Both the position numbers and the translations under genes were made by a program. The notes under the pieces were generated by a model. It saw nothing but the letters and a program-made list of their open reading frames with translations. It did not search any database and was not told where the DNA came from. DNA of 64,000 nt from G963662675 sp963676845 (GTDB lineage: Bacteria > Bacteroidota > Bacteroidia > Bacteroidales > Prolixibacteraceae). Positions 17,532 to 27,942 of this stretch are shown one piece after another. The stretch covers positions 1-64,000 of the forward strand of contig CAXXKK010000030.1 in NCBI GenBank assembly GCA_963676845.2. Direction: 5' to 3'. Every line of letters begins with the position of its first letter. Within the stretch, counting starts at the first letter, position 1.

Positions 17532-18740
17532 ATGTTTCTTAAAAATATACTAAAGACCTTTGTTGCAAAAGTTTTGGTGTTGTTAGCCAATTTTGCAGTC
17601 CTTATCCTTACAACAAACTATTTAGGGACAGAAGGTCGGGGTATTATTTCAATCATGATGGCAGATCTGGCTATCATTGTTATTTTTAATAATATACTTG
17701 GAGGAAGTACGGTTGTATATCATATTCCCAAGGTTGGTTTTTCAAAGTTGCTATTGCCGGCATACATATGGATCATTATCTCAACAGGGATTGCATCCTT
17801 TGTTTTTTCAATCTTTAATGCTGCCGAAAGTCAGATTATTCTCTTTTTCCTCACATTTATAACTTCCTTCTTGGCTTTAAATCAGCGTGCTTTTGTTGGA
17901 AACGAGAATATTCACCTTTTTAATGTTTTTAGTTTTTTACCTCCGGTACTGTTTCTGGTTTTCAATCTTATTTTCATATATCTGGTAAAAACATGGACGG
18001 TAAACACTTATTTTTTAGCTTATTTCCTTTCTCAACTTCTTGTTTTTGGCTTTAGCTTCTTTTTTATGAAACCTTACCTGGAGAAAAGCAAAATTGGAAT
18101 TTCAAAAAAACTTCTGGTTTCAACATTTAATTATGGATGGAAAAATGAGTTGAGTTATTTTCTTCAGTTTTTAAATTACCGATTGTCATACTTTCTAATA
18201 TTGTTCTACCTGGATCTGGATTCGGTTGGTCTTTTTTCCGTGGCAGTATCAGTGTCAGAATCAGTCTGGCTGATTGCAAAAAGCATAACAACGGTACAAT
18301 ATTCCAAAATTGTAAATTTGGATAATTATGATGCAGCTGTGGCTTTAACTCATAAATCATTAAAAATAAGTCTTTATGCTACGTTGTTCTTGCTTGTCGT
18401 ATTGGCGTTTATTCCTTCCTCTATTTTTGGGATGATCTTTGGTCGGGATTTTACCATGGTTAAAGAATTACTGTTGTTACTGATGCCCGGGATTTTGGCT
18501 ATAGCTTTGTCAAATGTTTACGGACACTTTTTTGCAGCCTTGAATAAAATGAAGTTTTTGGTTATAAAATCATCGATTGGTTTGGTTGTTACAATTTTGC
18601 TTTCAGTTATTCTAATTCCATTGTGGGGACTTACTGGTGCTTGTATTGTGACATCAGCTTCGTATGTCAGTTCCTCTGCTTATTTATTCATCACTTTTTA
18701 CAAAACAAAAAAGCAAGACATTGTCCCCAATGTTAGTTAG
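17532..18740 (+). CDS. Polysaccharide flippase, Wzx/MOP family
   Basis: This is a 402-residue integral membrane protein with about 12 helices. The N-terminal pattern (LVLLANFAVLILTTNYLGTEGRG) is typical of the Wzx/MviN group that flips lipid-linked sugars across the inner membrane. It follows a glycosyltransferase by 6 bases. Only these two genes of a surface-polysaccharide set are present here, which is few; a polymerase and other transferases must lie elsewhere, or the pair is a remnant or a small accessory unit. Confidence 0.82.
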   Translation: MFLKNILKTFVAKVLVLLANFAVLILTTNYLGTEGRGIISIMMADLAIIVIFNNILGGSTVVYHIPKVGFSKLLLPAYIWIIISTGIASFVFSIFNAAESQIILFFLTFITSFLALNQRAFVGNENIHLFNVFSFLPPVLFLVFNLIFIYLVKTWTVNTYFLAYFLSQLLVFGFSFFFMKPYLEKSKIGISKKLLVSTFNYGWKNELSYFLQFLNYRLSYFLILFYLDLDSVGLFSVAVSVSESVWLIAKSITTVQYSKIVNLDNYDAAVALTHKSLKISLYATLFLLVVLAFIPSSIFGMIFGRDFTMVKELLLLLMPGILAIALSNVYGHFFAALNKMKFLVIKSSIGLVVTILLSVILIPLWGLTGACIVTSASYVSSSAYLFITFYKTKKQDIVPNVS

Positions 18741-18835
18741 TTCTGTAATTTAAAACCTAAATATTTCACTTCACATTTTCTATTCTGTACTTTTGCTCAT
18801 CGTTTTTTATGGAATTGAGTTTGTAATTTATTGAT

Positions 18836-19516
18836 ATGGATATACTATTGGATGATCCTCGGATTGAAAAAACTTATCAGGAAATTGTGAAAAAAGTTTC
18901 CCTGAGAATGAATGGCGAAACGGTTGACCAAATGAAGGCTATGGGCATGAACTATAAGGTCAATTGGGGAGCCTCAATTATCTCATTACGCAATCTGGCT
19001 AAAGAATACGATAAGAATCATTTGCTGGCTTTAAAACTCTGGAACAAGCAATGGCGCGAAACAAAAATCCTGGCTACCTTATTGGAGGAGCCGGATAAGC
19101 TTACCGAGGAACAAATGGACTTTTGGACAAAAAGTTTTGAAACTCTGGAAATGGCAGAGCAGGCTGTTGCCAATTTGTATGTGCATTCAAAGTTTGCTTT
19201 TGTAAAGGCTTATGAATATTGCTGTGGAAAGAAACCGATTGTTCATCAAACGGGATTGCTGTTAATTGGCAGACTTGCCATGGTTGATAAAAGTGCCATT
19301 GATGAAATGTTTGAACCTTTTTTTAAAACATTAACTCCTTTGGCAAAAGATCCTGCCTTGAAAACAATTTTTTACAGGACTATGGTTCATCTGGCAAACA
19401 GGAGCGAGGGAGTAAAACAAATGTGTAAAGAGTTTTTGGAATCAGTTCAGCAAATGGAAGAAGAACATCCCCGGAATTTGGCAAAAGTACTTCTTCAGGA
19501 AATCGCTGACGAGTGA
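18836..19516 (+). CDS. AlkD-like DNA alkylation repair protein (HEAT-repeat fold)
   Basis: This 226-residue all-helical protein belongs to the DNA alkylation repair (AlkD/AlkC-like) family, whose members remove alkylated bases with a HEAT-repeat fold. Helical repeats run throughout, with family-like segments WGASIISLRNLAKEY, LALKLWNKQWRETKILATLL and FWTKSFETLEMAEQAVANL. The branch common in Bacteroidetes is not well studied, so catalytic activity is not certain. It stands alone between the flippase and the YccA-like gene. Confidence 0.7.
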   Translation: MDILLDDPRIEKTYQEIVKKVSLRMNGETVDQMKAMGMNYKVNWGASIISLRNLAKEYDKNHLLALKLWNKQWRETKILATLLEEPDKLTEEQMDFWTKSFETLEMAEQAVANLYVHSKFAFVKAYEYCCGKKPIVHQTGLLLIGRLAMVDKSAIDEMFEPFFKTLTPLAKDPALKTIFYRTMVHLANRSEGVKQMCKEFLESVQQMEEEHPRNLAKVLLQEIADE

Positions 19517-19672
19517 TCAGTATTTGGTAAACAGTGATCTGAATATCTGAAAATCCAGCAATCTGAATATCTTTTGAAGCCCTTTAACAATTTTTAATAT
19601 GACATTTAGGCTGTCAGAAGGCTTCTGGCATCATTTTTATGGAATAACTATCAAATTTTAAATAGTAATAAA

Positions 19673-20449
19673 ATGAATTTAACAAAATCATCAAATCCGG
19701 TTTTCGGAAAGTCTGTTTATAATCGTGTACAGACAGGTGAGCAACAAGGTTTAATGACCATTGAAGGAACGATGAATAAGACCGGCCTGATGCTTTTAAT
19801 TTTGGCTTTTGCTGCGACATTTACATGGCAGAAATTTTTCTCTGCTTACGATTATACGGGAACAGAAAATGCAATGTCTGCAGTATCAACCTGGTTGCTT
19901 GTTGGGGGGATTGGTGGTTTTATTACTGCCATTATTACTGTGTTTAGTCCACAACGAGCAGGAGTTACCGCTCCGATCTATGCTGTTTTTGAAGGACTCT
20001 TTCTGGGAGGTATTTCAGCATTATTCGAAAGCATGTATCCGGGCTTAGTTGTTAGGGCGGTTGCATTAACGTTTGGTGTATTCTTTATTCTGCTCATGTT
20101 GTATCGGTCTGGGAAGATACGTGCTACAGGAAAATTTAGAATGGGAATTATGGCAGCAACAGGTGGCATTGCTTTGGTTTACTTTATAAGCTTTATTGCA
20201 AGTTTGTTTGGTGCAAACCTGGGATTTATGTACGGAAGCAGCAATATTAGTATTGGCTTTAGCTTATTGGTTGTTGGAATAGCAGCTTTAAACCTTATTC
20301 TGGATTTCGACTTTATTGAACGTGGCTCTGCTGCCGGAGCACCTAAATACATGGAATGGTATGGAGCTTTTGGCCTTATGGTAACACTAATCTGGCTGTA
20401 TATGGAAATTCTTCGTTTATTGGCAAAATTCGCAGCTCGCAGAGATTAA
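19673..20449 (+). CDS. Bax inhibitor-1/YccA-family membrane protein
   Basis: This is a 258-residue protein with seven predicted helices. The N-terminal motif (NPVFGKSVYNRV, then TIEGTMNKTGLML) and the conserved acidic helix (LNLILDFDFIERG) identify the YccA-like Bax inhibitor-1 family in its 'NPVF' subgroup. Some family members act as pH-sensitive calcium leak channels; the bacterial role is largely undefined. A good rho-independent terminator follows at 20471-20507, so it appears monocistronic. Confidence 0.88.
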   Translation: MNLTKSSNPVFGKSVYNRVQTGEQQGLMTIEGTMNKTGLMLLILAFAATFTWQKFFSAYDYTGTENAMSAVSTWLLVGGIGGFITAIITVFSPQRAGVTAPIYAVFEGLFLGGISALFESMYPGLVVRAVALTFGVFFILLMLYRSGKIRATGKFRMGIMAATGGIALVYFISFIASLFGANLGFMYGSSNISIGFSLLVVGIAALNLILDFDFIERGSAAGAPKYMEWYGAFGLMVTLIWLYMEILRLLAKFAARRD

Positions 20450-20470
20450 GAAATAGATTAATAAATTTAT

Positions 20471-20507
20471 AAAGACATGACTGAGATTTCGGTTGTGTCT
20501 TTTTTAT
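20471..20507 (+). terminator. Rho-independent terminator after the YccA-like gene
   Basis: AAAGACATGACTGA pairs with TTCGGTTGTGTCTTT with several G-U pairs, followed by a run of T. Confidence 0.75.
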
Positions 20508-20623
20508 TTTTGAAAATCTGAGAATTCAGTAGTCTGGTAATCCAGTTTCCCGAAAATCTGAATATACTTTCATTATTTACCGATTAGTTGTATTTTCGGC
20601 TTCACGAACCAAGTGACTTTCCT

Positions 20624-21791
20624 ATGCAGGTTATTAGTGTAAATGATAAGAAATCGATTAACGACTTTCACAAATTCCCTTATTCCATTTATAAAAATGA
20701 TCCAAACTGGACACCTCCTTTGCGAATGATGGTAGAGTCGACTTTTGACTCGGGAAGAAACAGTGCTTTAAGTGGGGGTGATGTAAAACGGTGGTTGGTG
20801 TCTGAAAATGGAAAGATTTTGGGGCGAATCTCAGCTTTCGTTGTGAAGAATTATTCTCAGGGATTTGATCAGCTAACAGGAGGAATTGGCTTTTTTGAAT
20901 GTGTAGATGACCAGAAAGTTGCCAATTTGTTGTTTGATACTTCCCGTGATTGGTTGAAAGAGCATGGTATGGAAGCTATGGATGGTCCAATTAATATTGG
21001 TGAAAACTTTTTTAACTGGGGTTTATTAGTTGACGGATTTATGCCACAAGGGTTTGGTATGCAGTATAATCCGCCATATTACAGAGTTCTGTTTGAAAAT
21101 TATGGTTTTGAGACTTACTATAAGCAATTTAGTTATCATTTAGATATTACAAGTCCGGATTTGCCGGAACGTTTTTGGAAGATTGCAGCCTGGACAGCTA
21201 AGAAGCCGGGCTATACCTATGAATAAATTCAGGTATGCGAATAGGGAAAAGTACATTGCTGATTTTATTCATATACATGAATTGGCCTGGAGAAAGCATG
21301 ATAATTATAAAAAGATTGATCCGGATGAAATCAGGTCAATGATTAAGGAATCCAAGCTAATGTTGGACGAAGACTTTATTTGGTTTGTTTATAAAAATGA
21401 TGAACCAATTGCCTTTTTTATGATGGTTCCGGATTTGAATCAACTGCTTAAGCATTTTTATGATGGAAAGATGAGCCTTCTAAGGATGCTAAAACTTCTC
21501 TATTTAAAACGAAAAAAAGTAATAAATCGTTGTAGGGTTTTGGTTATGGGGGTAGTGCCAAAATTCCAAAAGTCAGGTATTGAATCTGCCATCTTCCATC
21601 ACCTGAGACAGGAACTTCTTAAGAAAGACTGGTACCAGGAAATGGAGTTAAGTTGGGTTGGAGACTTCAATCCGAAAATGATTTCGCTTTTTAAAGCTGT
21701 TGGGGGGCAGCATGCTAAAACACATCTAACTTTGCGTTATTTGTTTGATAGAAATAAAGAATTTAAGCGTTCCCCAATTATTGAAGACTGA
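20624..21791 (+). CDS. GNAT-fold N-acetyltransferase-like protein, copy 1 (one frame break)
   Basis: This is the first of two tandem paralogues of about 388 residues, in a widespread family annotated as N-acetyltransferases with two GNAT-like halves. The N-terminal half starts FHKFPYSIYKNDPNWTPPL and contains ILGRISAFV and the core MEAMDGPINIGENFFNWGLL. The C-terminal half has GVVPKFQKSGIESAIF, which resembles an acetyl-CoA loop, then MELSWVGDFNPKMI. A break near 21225 joins PGYTY to KFRYANREKYIADF. I chose the ATG at 20624 because the TTG at 20588 adds residues with no similarity to copy 2. Substrate unknown. Confidence 0.75.
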
Positions 21792-21845
21792 TAGTTTGTC
21801 AGTGTTGTTTAGGTACTTAATTTTGACATTAATTCATTCAACTAT

Positions 21846-23022
21846 ATGCAATTAAATAGTGTTGCTTCAACAGAAACAAAGAAACAATTCCATCGTGTTC
21901 CTCATATTATCTATAAAAATGATAAAAACTGGGTACCACCTTTGGAGATTATGGTTGAAAATTCATTCAACCCGGATAAAAATCCATCTTTTAGTGATGG
22001 AGAGGCTCAGCGTTGGGTTTTAACTTCAGATGATGGGAAATTAATCGGTCGTATTGCTGCGTTTGTAAGCTATGGCAAAGCAAAAACTTACGAGCAACCA
22101 ACGGGAGGCTGTGGTTCTTTCGAATGTATCGATGACCAGAAAGCTGCGAATATGCTCTTTGATGTGGCTCGTGATTGGTTAAAGGAACGTGGCATGGAGG
22201 CTATGGACGGACCTGTAAATTTTGGAGAGAACTATATGAACTGGGGTTTGCTGGTTGACGGTTTTATGCAACAGGGGTATGGGATGCCTTATAATCCTCA
22301 GTATTACCAAAAGTTGTTTGAAAATTATGGTTTTCAGATGTACTTTAAGCAGTTTAGCTATCATCTGGATTATTCAGTCCCTTTTCCTGAACGTTTTTGG
22401 AAGATTGCAGGCTGGGTAGCTCAAAAAACCAGGCTATAGTTTCGAGCACTATGATCCGAATAACACGGAAAAATACGTTGCTGATTTTTGCCATATTTAT
22501 GATGAAGCATGGCGTTTTCATGAGCATTTTAAACCTATTGATCCACAAGATTTGAGAGATTTTTTGGCTGATTCCAAAGATGTTCTTGATCCGGAAATGA
22601 TTTGGTTTGCTTATCACGAAGGGAAACCTATCGCATTGTTTGTGATGATTCCCGACATCAATCAAATATTGATAAAACTGAATGGTAAGATGAATGCCAT
22701 CAATATGATGAAATTCCTGTACTACAAGAAAAGAAAGACTATAACTCGTACAAGAATTCTGATTATGGGAGTTGTTCCCAAATATCAACGCTCAGGAATT
22801 GAGTCTGCTATTTTTTGGCATCAGGATAAATTAATGAAGAAGAAGCCTCAATATACTGAAGTTGAGTTGTCGTGGGCAGGCGATTTTAATCCTAAGATTA
22901 TTTCTGTATATGAATCAGTGGGAGGGAAAAAAGCAAAAACACACTATACTATGCGTTATTTGTTTGATAGAAATAAACCATTTTCCCGTGCTCCGATAAT
23001 TGGTGAAGAAAAAAAAGAATAA
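21846..23022 (+). CDS. GNAT-fold N-acetyltransferase-like protein, copy 2 (one frame break)
   Basis: This is a tandem paralogue of the preceding gene, alike along its length (for example MEAMDGPVNFGENYMNWGLL and GVVPKYQRSGIESAIF). The break lies in an A run at 22423-22428: removing one A restores QKPGYSFEHYDPNNTEKYVADF. This is almost the same place as the break in copy 1. The simplest reading is a homopolymer error. The two copies are 54 bases apart. Their retention side by side suggests different substrates. Confidence 0.75.
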
Positions 23023-23035
23023 AAATTTAAAAAGC

Positions 23036-23066
23036 TTTGTGTTTTTTACAACTATGTTTATATTTG
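23036..23066 (+). promoter_or_regulatory. Promoter of rpmE2, near-perfect Bacteroidetes consensus
   Basis: TTTG at 23036-23039, a 19-base spacer and TATATTTG at 23059-23066. This is the best -33/-7 pair in the window. Transcription should start near 23073, about 30 bases before the ATG. Confidence 0.8.
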
Positions 23067-23089
23067 CAGCCCGATTGTAATAATGTTGA

Positions 23090-23095
23090 AAAGGA
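23090..23095 (+). promoter_or_regulatory. Shine-Dalgarno site of rpmE2
   Basis: AAGGAG ends 8 bases before the ATG at 23104. Strong sites are unusual in this phylum, and this one decides the start against the in-frame ATG at 23083. Confidence 0.7.
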
Positions 23096-23103
23096 GATCA
23101 GCA

Positions 23104-23367
23104 ATGAAAAAAGGAATACATCCAGATAATTATCGCACAGTAGCTTTTAAAGATATGTCAGACGGTACAATCTTTTTAACTAAGTCTACTATTAACACTA
23201 AAGAAACAGAAGTTGTTGACGGTGTTGAATATCCTGTCGCAAAAATGGAAATCTCAAGTAGTTCACATCCATTTTATACAGGTAAAATGAAACTTGTAGA
23301 TACAGCAGGACGTGTTGATAAGTTCATGAGCCGTTATAAAAAACACATGGACAACCGTAAAAAGTAA
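23104..23367 (+). CDS. rpmE2: 50S ribosomal protein L31 type B
   Basis: This is a structural protein of the large ribosomal subunit, 87 residues from the chosen start MKKGIHPDNYRTVAFKDMS. It is the type B form: it lacks the four zinc-binding cysteines of the C+ form, so it works without zinc. The C terminus VDKFMSRYKKHM is diagnostic. It has its own promoter and a terminator at 23391-23418, so it is a single-gene transcript. Bacteria with both forms often use the zinc-free one under zinc shortage; no Zur site was recognised here. Confidence 0.95.
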   Translation: MKKGIHPDNYRTVAFKDMSDGTIFLTKSTINTKETEVVDGVEYPVAKMEISSSSHPFYTGKMKLVDTAGRVDKFMSRYKKHMDNRKK

Positions 23368-23390
23368 AAAAACTACATTGATATAAAATA

Positions 23391-23418
23391 GGCTTCGCTT
23401 TTGCGGAGCTTTTTTTTT
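23391..23418 (+). terminator. Rho-independent terminator after rpmE2
   Basis: GCTTCGC and GCGGAGC pair around a TTTT loop with one G-U pair, followed by nine T. Confidence 0.85.
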
Positions 23419-23453
23419 ATATAATATTGCCTCTTAATCATAAGAATAGAGAA

Positions 23454-24636
23454 ATGAATATTGTTTTAACAGATACTGCAGAACGTGACAAATTACTTCC
23501 TCTTGTTTTTACCCGTCCGGTAGCATTATTGCGGGTTGGTATTTTAACGATCAAAGAAAAATGGGAGAAACGTTTATCTGCAGAATATTCTTTTAAAAAC
23601 ACAAGATTACTTGTCAGGAAAGTTTCCGCTGGCACTTGAGAAAGAGAATATTTTCCTGTCTTCTCACTTATGTCCGACTTCAATGCTTGTAAGTCAGGTT
23701 GAGGTCCTAGGAAAAGAGCAGGGACTTTGCTATAGAGAAAAGCCAATTGCTATTCGTACCGAAAGTGATTCGGCCGATTTTTCATCTTGTGTTTCAAGTA
23801 TAGATTGGCTTGAGTTTGATGGCGAACTTGATATTGTTGAGTATCCCTGGGATTTAATTGAAATGAATGGGAGGCAGATTAAACTTGATTTTGAATTACT
23901 GACTCAAGGAAGAAAGTCTGCCGAGATTAGCTCAACCAATAATTTAATTTCTGCTGAGAATATTTTTGTTGAAGAGGGGGCAAAACTTGAATATGCTACG
24001 ATTAATGCGAGTGGTGGTTCTGTTTATATAGGGAAGGATGCTGAAGTTATGGAAGGCTCTTTTATTCGCGGACCTTTTGCTCTTTGTGAGCATGCCACTG
24101 TGAATATGGGGAGCAAGATTTATGGAGGCACAACTATTGGTCCCTGGTCAAAAGTAGGAGGTGAAGTTACCCAGTCTATTTTAACCAGTTATTCAAATAA
24201 AGGACACGATGGCTTTCTGGGGCATTCCATCTTAGGAGAATGGTGTAACCTGGGAGCTGGAACAAATGTTTCCAACCTGAAGAACACTTACGATAAAGTT
24301 AGAGTTTGGAGCTATGCTGATAACAGATTTGCAAAAACAGGATTACAGTTTTGTGGTTTAATCATGGGAGATCACTCAAAAGTGGGGATTAATACCATGT
24401 TTAATACGGGAACTGTAGTTGGGATATGTTCAAATGTATATGGTGCCGGATTTCCACGAAACTTTGTACCTTCTTTTTCGATGGGTGGAGCACAGGGCTT
24501 TACACTTAATAATATGAAAAGTGTTTTTAAGACAGCGTCACAAGCAATGGCAAGACGAAAAATAGAACTAAGTCTTACTGACCAGCAGATATTAACTTCG
24601 GTATTTGAACAGACTGCCCGTTATCGTAAGTTTTAA
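23454..24636 (+). CDS. GlmU-like sugar-phosphate nucleotidyltransferase/acetyltransferase (one frame break)
   Basis: This is the Bacteroidetes alternative GlmU type, proposed to make UDP-N-acetylglucosamine for cell wall and LPS. The N-terminal nucleotidyltransferase part starts MNIVLTDTAERDKLLPLVFTR. The C-terminal part is a left-handed beta helix of hexapeptide repeats (for example MEGSFIRGPFALCEHATVNMG and GAGTNVSNLKNTY). The ATG at 23454 is preferred to the TTG at 23427. A break in the A run at 23595-23599 must be closed to join EYSFK to TQDYLSGKFPLALEKENIF. The gene is normally essential, so a real knock-out is unlikely. Confidence 0.85.
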
Positions 24637-24731
24637 GTTGATTTTTGGCATGGCTATTGATCTAATAAAGATCAACTTTTATTAGTAGATGAGCGATGTC
24701 AGCTTGTCAGATAGAATAATGAGAGAAAAAC

Positions 24732-27159
24732 ATGGGAGATAAAAAAGAACAATTACATAAGTCGATGATATTCACAGGTGTTTCTGATGATGATAGTGAG
24801 TTAATTCCAATTATTGCTGATGGGGATGATGAGGAATTAAGTAAGTTTACTGCTCCTGAAGAACTGCCAATTTTACCGTTGAGGAATACGGTTTTATTCC
24901 CGGGAGTTGTTATTCCAATAACTGCTTGGTAGACAAAAATCATTAAAACTTATTCGAGAAGTTTTTAATGCTGACAAATTACTTGGGACAGTAACTCAAA
25001 AGGATGGAAGTGTTGACGATCCTGAACCAGGTGAATTGTACAAAGTAGGCACTGTTGCTCAAATCATGAAAATTCTTGAGATGCCTGATGGTTCAACTTC
25101 CGTGATTATCCAGGGGAAACGTCGGTATGAAGTTCAGGAGTTTACTCAGGAGCTTCCTTACATGAAGGCAAAGATCACTCTTTTGGATGATATTATTCCT
25201 GAAGAATCGACTGAGTTTAGTGCAATTGTTGGTTCTATGAAAGACTTGTCGATGAAGATTGCCAAGTATTCTATGAACGTTACTCCCGAGGCAACATTTG
25301 CCGTAAAAAATATTGAAAATTCAACTTTCCTGATCAACTTTATCTGCTCGAATACAGACTTAAAAGTTGAAGAAAAACAAAATTTACTGGAAATATCAGA
25401 CCTTCGGGAGAGAGGGGTTCAGGCTATTTCATACTTGGTGAAAGAAGTGCAAATGCTTGAATTGAAAAAAGATATTCAGTCGAAAGTGAAGCTTGATTTA
25501 GATCAGCAACAGCGTGAGTACTTGTTGAATCAGCAAATTAAGACCATTCAGAATGAGCTAGGAGGAAACCCAATTGAGCAGGAGATAAATGATCTTAAAG
25601 AGCAGGGGAAAGCGAAAATTTGGAGTAAGGACGTTGCTGAGCATTTTGAAAAAGAAGTTAATAAATTACAACGATTGAATCCAGCTGCCGGTGAGTATTC
25701 TGTTCAATACTCATATTGTCAGGCCTTACTGGAATTACCATGGAATGAGTATACTCAGGATAATTTTGATTTGAAACATGCCGAACAGGTATTGGATGAA
25801 GATCATTATGGGTTGGAAAAAGTGAAAGAAAGGATTTTGGAACATTTAGCTGTTTTGAAACTGAAGAGTGATTTAAAATCTCCTATTCTTTGTTTGTATG
25901 GTCCTCCTGGAGTTGGTAAAACATCGTTGGGAAAATCAATTGCCCGTGCTTTAAATCGGAAGTATGTGCGTATGAGTTTGGGTGGTCTGCATGATGAATC
26001 GGAAATCCGTGGACACCGAAAAACCTATATTGGAGCAATGCCTGGGCGAATCCTTCAAAATATTAAGAAGGTAAAATCATCTAATCCTGTATTTATTTTA
26101 GATGAAATTGATAAAGTCTCCAGTGATTTTCATGGAGATCCTGCTTCTGCATTGCTTGAGGTGCTTGACCCTGAGCAAAATTCAGAGTTTCATGATAATT
26201 ACATCGAGGTGGATTATGACCTTTCAAAGGTGATGTTTATAGCAACAGCAAACACATTAAACACTATTGCTCCTCCATTAAGAGATCGTTTAGAGCTTAT
26301 TGATGTGAATGGTTATATCATTGAAGAAAAGGTTGAAATAGCGAAGAGACATTTAATCCCAAAACAACTTGAAGAGCATGGTGTTAAGTCAAATCAAGTG
26401 ACTTTCACAAAAGATGTGTTGGAGTATATTATTGAGAAATATACGAGAGAATCAGGTGTTCGCGATCTAAATAAAAAGCTGGCAAAAGTGATTCGTAGAA
26501 TTGCTAAACGTATCGCTTTTGATGAGCCTTTTAACAAGAAACTTACCATTGATGATGTTCATGATTATCTGGGAGTAGCTCAATTTTCAAAAGAAGACTA
26601 CCAAGGAAATGAATTTTATGGAGTGGTTACAGGCTTGGCCTGGACAGCTCATGGTGGTGAAATTTTGATGATAGAATCTAGTCAAAGCAAAGGTAAAGGA
26701 GGGCTTACTCTTACAGGAAACCTTGGGGATGTAATGAAAGAATCTGCGATGTTGGCTTTGGAGTATCTGAAATCGCATACAAGTGAGCTGGGATTGGAAT
26801 CTGAAATATTCGAAAATAACAATTGGCATATTCATGTTCCTGAAGGTGCTATTCCGAAAGATGGTCCTTCTGCTGGAATTACGATGATAACTTCTTTGGC
26901 TTCAACTATAACGAAAAGAAAAGTCCGCAAGAATATTGCGATGACTGGTGAGATTACTTTAAGAGGGAAAGTTTTGCCCGTAGGTGGAATCAAAGAAAAA
27001 ATACTGGCAGCAAAACGAGCAGGTATTAAAGAAGTCATCATGTCCGCGGATAATCAGAAGGATTTGTCAGAAATTAAAGATAAATACTTAAAAGGGCTTA
27101 AGTTTAAGTTCGTGAAGAATATCGGAGAAGTGTTGGAATATGCTTTACTGAAAAAATAG
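24732..27159 (+). CDS. lon: ATP-dependent protease Lon (one frame break)
   Basis: Lon unfolds and degrades damaged and regulatory proteins in the cytoplasm. The order is complete: an N-terminal substrate domain (ELPILPLRNTVLFPGVVIPI), an AAA+ domain with GPPGVGKTSLGKS and ILDEIDKV, and a protease domain with the catalytic serine in PKDGPSAGITM and lysine in GGIKEKILAAKRAG. The break at the TT of 24926-24927 separates the first 65 residues; removing one T gives ITAGRQKSLKLIREVF. Length after repair is about 809 residues, normal for the family. It stands alone and is convergent with the response regulators downstream. Confidence 0.96.
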
Positions 27160-27170
27160 TTTAGATTTTC

Positions 27171-27935
27171 TTAGACGATCGTAAAACAATTTAACTCTTC
27201 GAAAAATGCCATACTCGATTTGTTAATTTGTTCTTCGTATGTTATATCATTGTGACTTAGGTAGCATATTTTTGATTTCTTTTCAATCTTTTTAAGGTAT
27301 TGAAAATTGATATAAGCTGAGCGGTTTGCTTTGATTATTTCTTTTAAGTTGAGAAGAGAAGCTACTTTGTAGATATTTAGTGTAACTAAATCAATTTCTC
27401 CATTTTTTTGATAGACCCGGCAATAGTTGGTCTCAGAACGGAGTAACATAACATCTTCGGGAACTAATAAGACGATTCCTGTACGAGTGGGGAGTTTTAC
27501 CTTTAAATCAGCATTGTTGCTTTTCATCAACAAATTCATCTTGTGCTCAAACAAGTTCCTTTTTGTTTTCGATTTAAAATGATTTATTACGGCGATAATT
27601 TCCTCCGGACCAAACGGTTTTAATAAATAATCTAAAGGTTCTACTTCCAACGCATTATATGCATATTCATTATATGCTGTTGTAAAGATAATTTCAGTTT
27701 TTAGCCTTTGTTCTTTTATCTGACGTGCAACTTCTAAGCCTGAAAGTTCGGGCATGTCAATATCCAGAAAAACGATATCAGGTATTTTTCTTTTAAGGAG
27801 TTTTACCCCGTTCCTGGAACTGGTTGCTTTTCCTATTATTTCAATTTCATGAAAAGCCTGAAGATAAATTTCTAAAAGCGAAATAGCATCTTCATCATCC
27901 TCAATGATTATTGCAGTAATTTTTTTCTCTATCAT
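27171..27935 (-). CDS. LytTR-type response regulator, downstream copy
   Basis: This is a two-component transcription factor of 254 residues. The receiver domain holds the acidic pair (IIIEDDEDA) and the phosphoacceptor aspartate in IVFLDIDMPELSG, with the conserved Lys in LLKPFGPEE. The C-terminal LytTR DNA-binding domain (about 150-250) has the typical LLRSETNYCRVYQKNGE and IIKANRSAYINFQYLKKIEK. It lies 7 bases after another LytTR regulator, with no histidine kinase next to either. Confidence 0.9.
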   Translation of the reverse strand: MIEKKITAIIIEDDEDAISLLEIYLQAFHEIEIIGKATSSRNGVKLLKRKIPDIVFLDIDMPELSGLEVARQIKEQRLKTEIIFTTAYNEYAYNALEVEPLDYLLKPFGPEEIIAVINHFKSKTKRNLFEHKMNLLMKSNNADLKVKLPTRTGIVLLVPEDVMLLRSETNYCRVYQKNGEIDLVTLNIYKVASLLNLKEIIKANRSAYINFQYLKKIEKKSKICYLSHNDITYEEQINKSSMAFFEELNCFTIV

Positions 27936-27942
27936 CCTACTA

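Noticed and set aside
22423..22428. Programmed -1 frameshift at AAAAAAC in acetyltransferase copy 2
   Set aside because: The heptamer is out of phase with the zero frame and the needed shift is +1; a homopolymer error explains it.
24732..24932. Separate small gene before Lon
   Set aside because: It is the normal N-terminal end of Lon in another frame.
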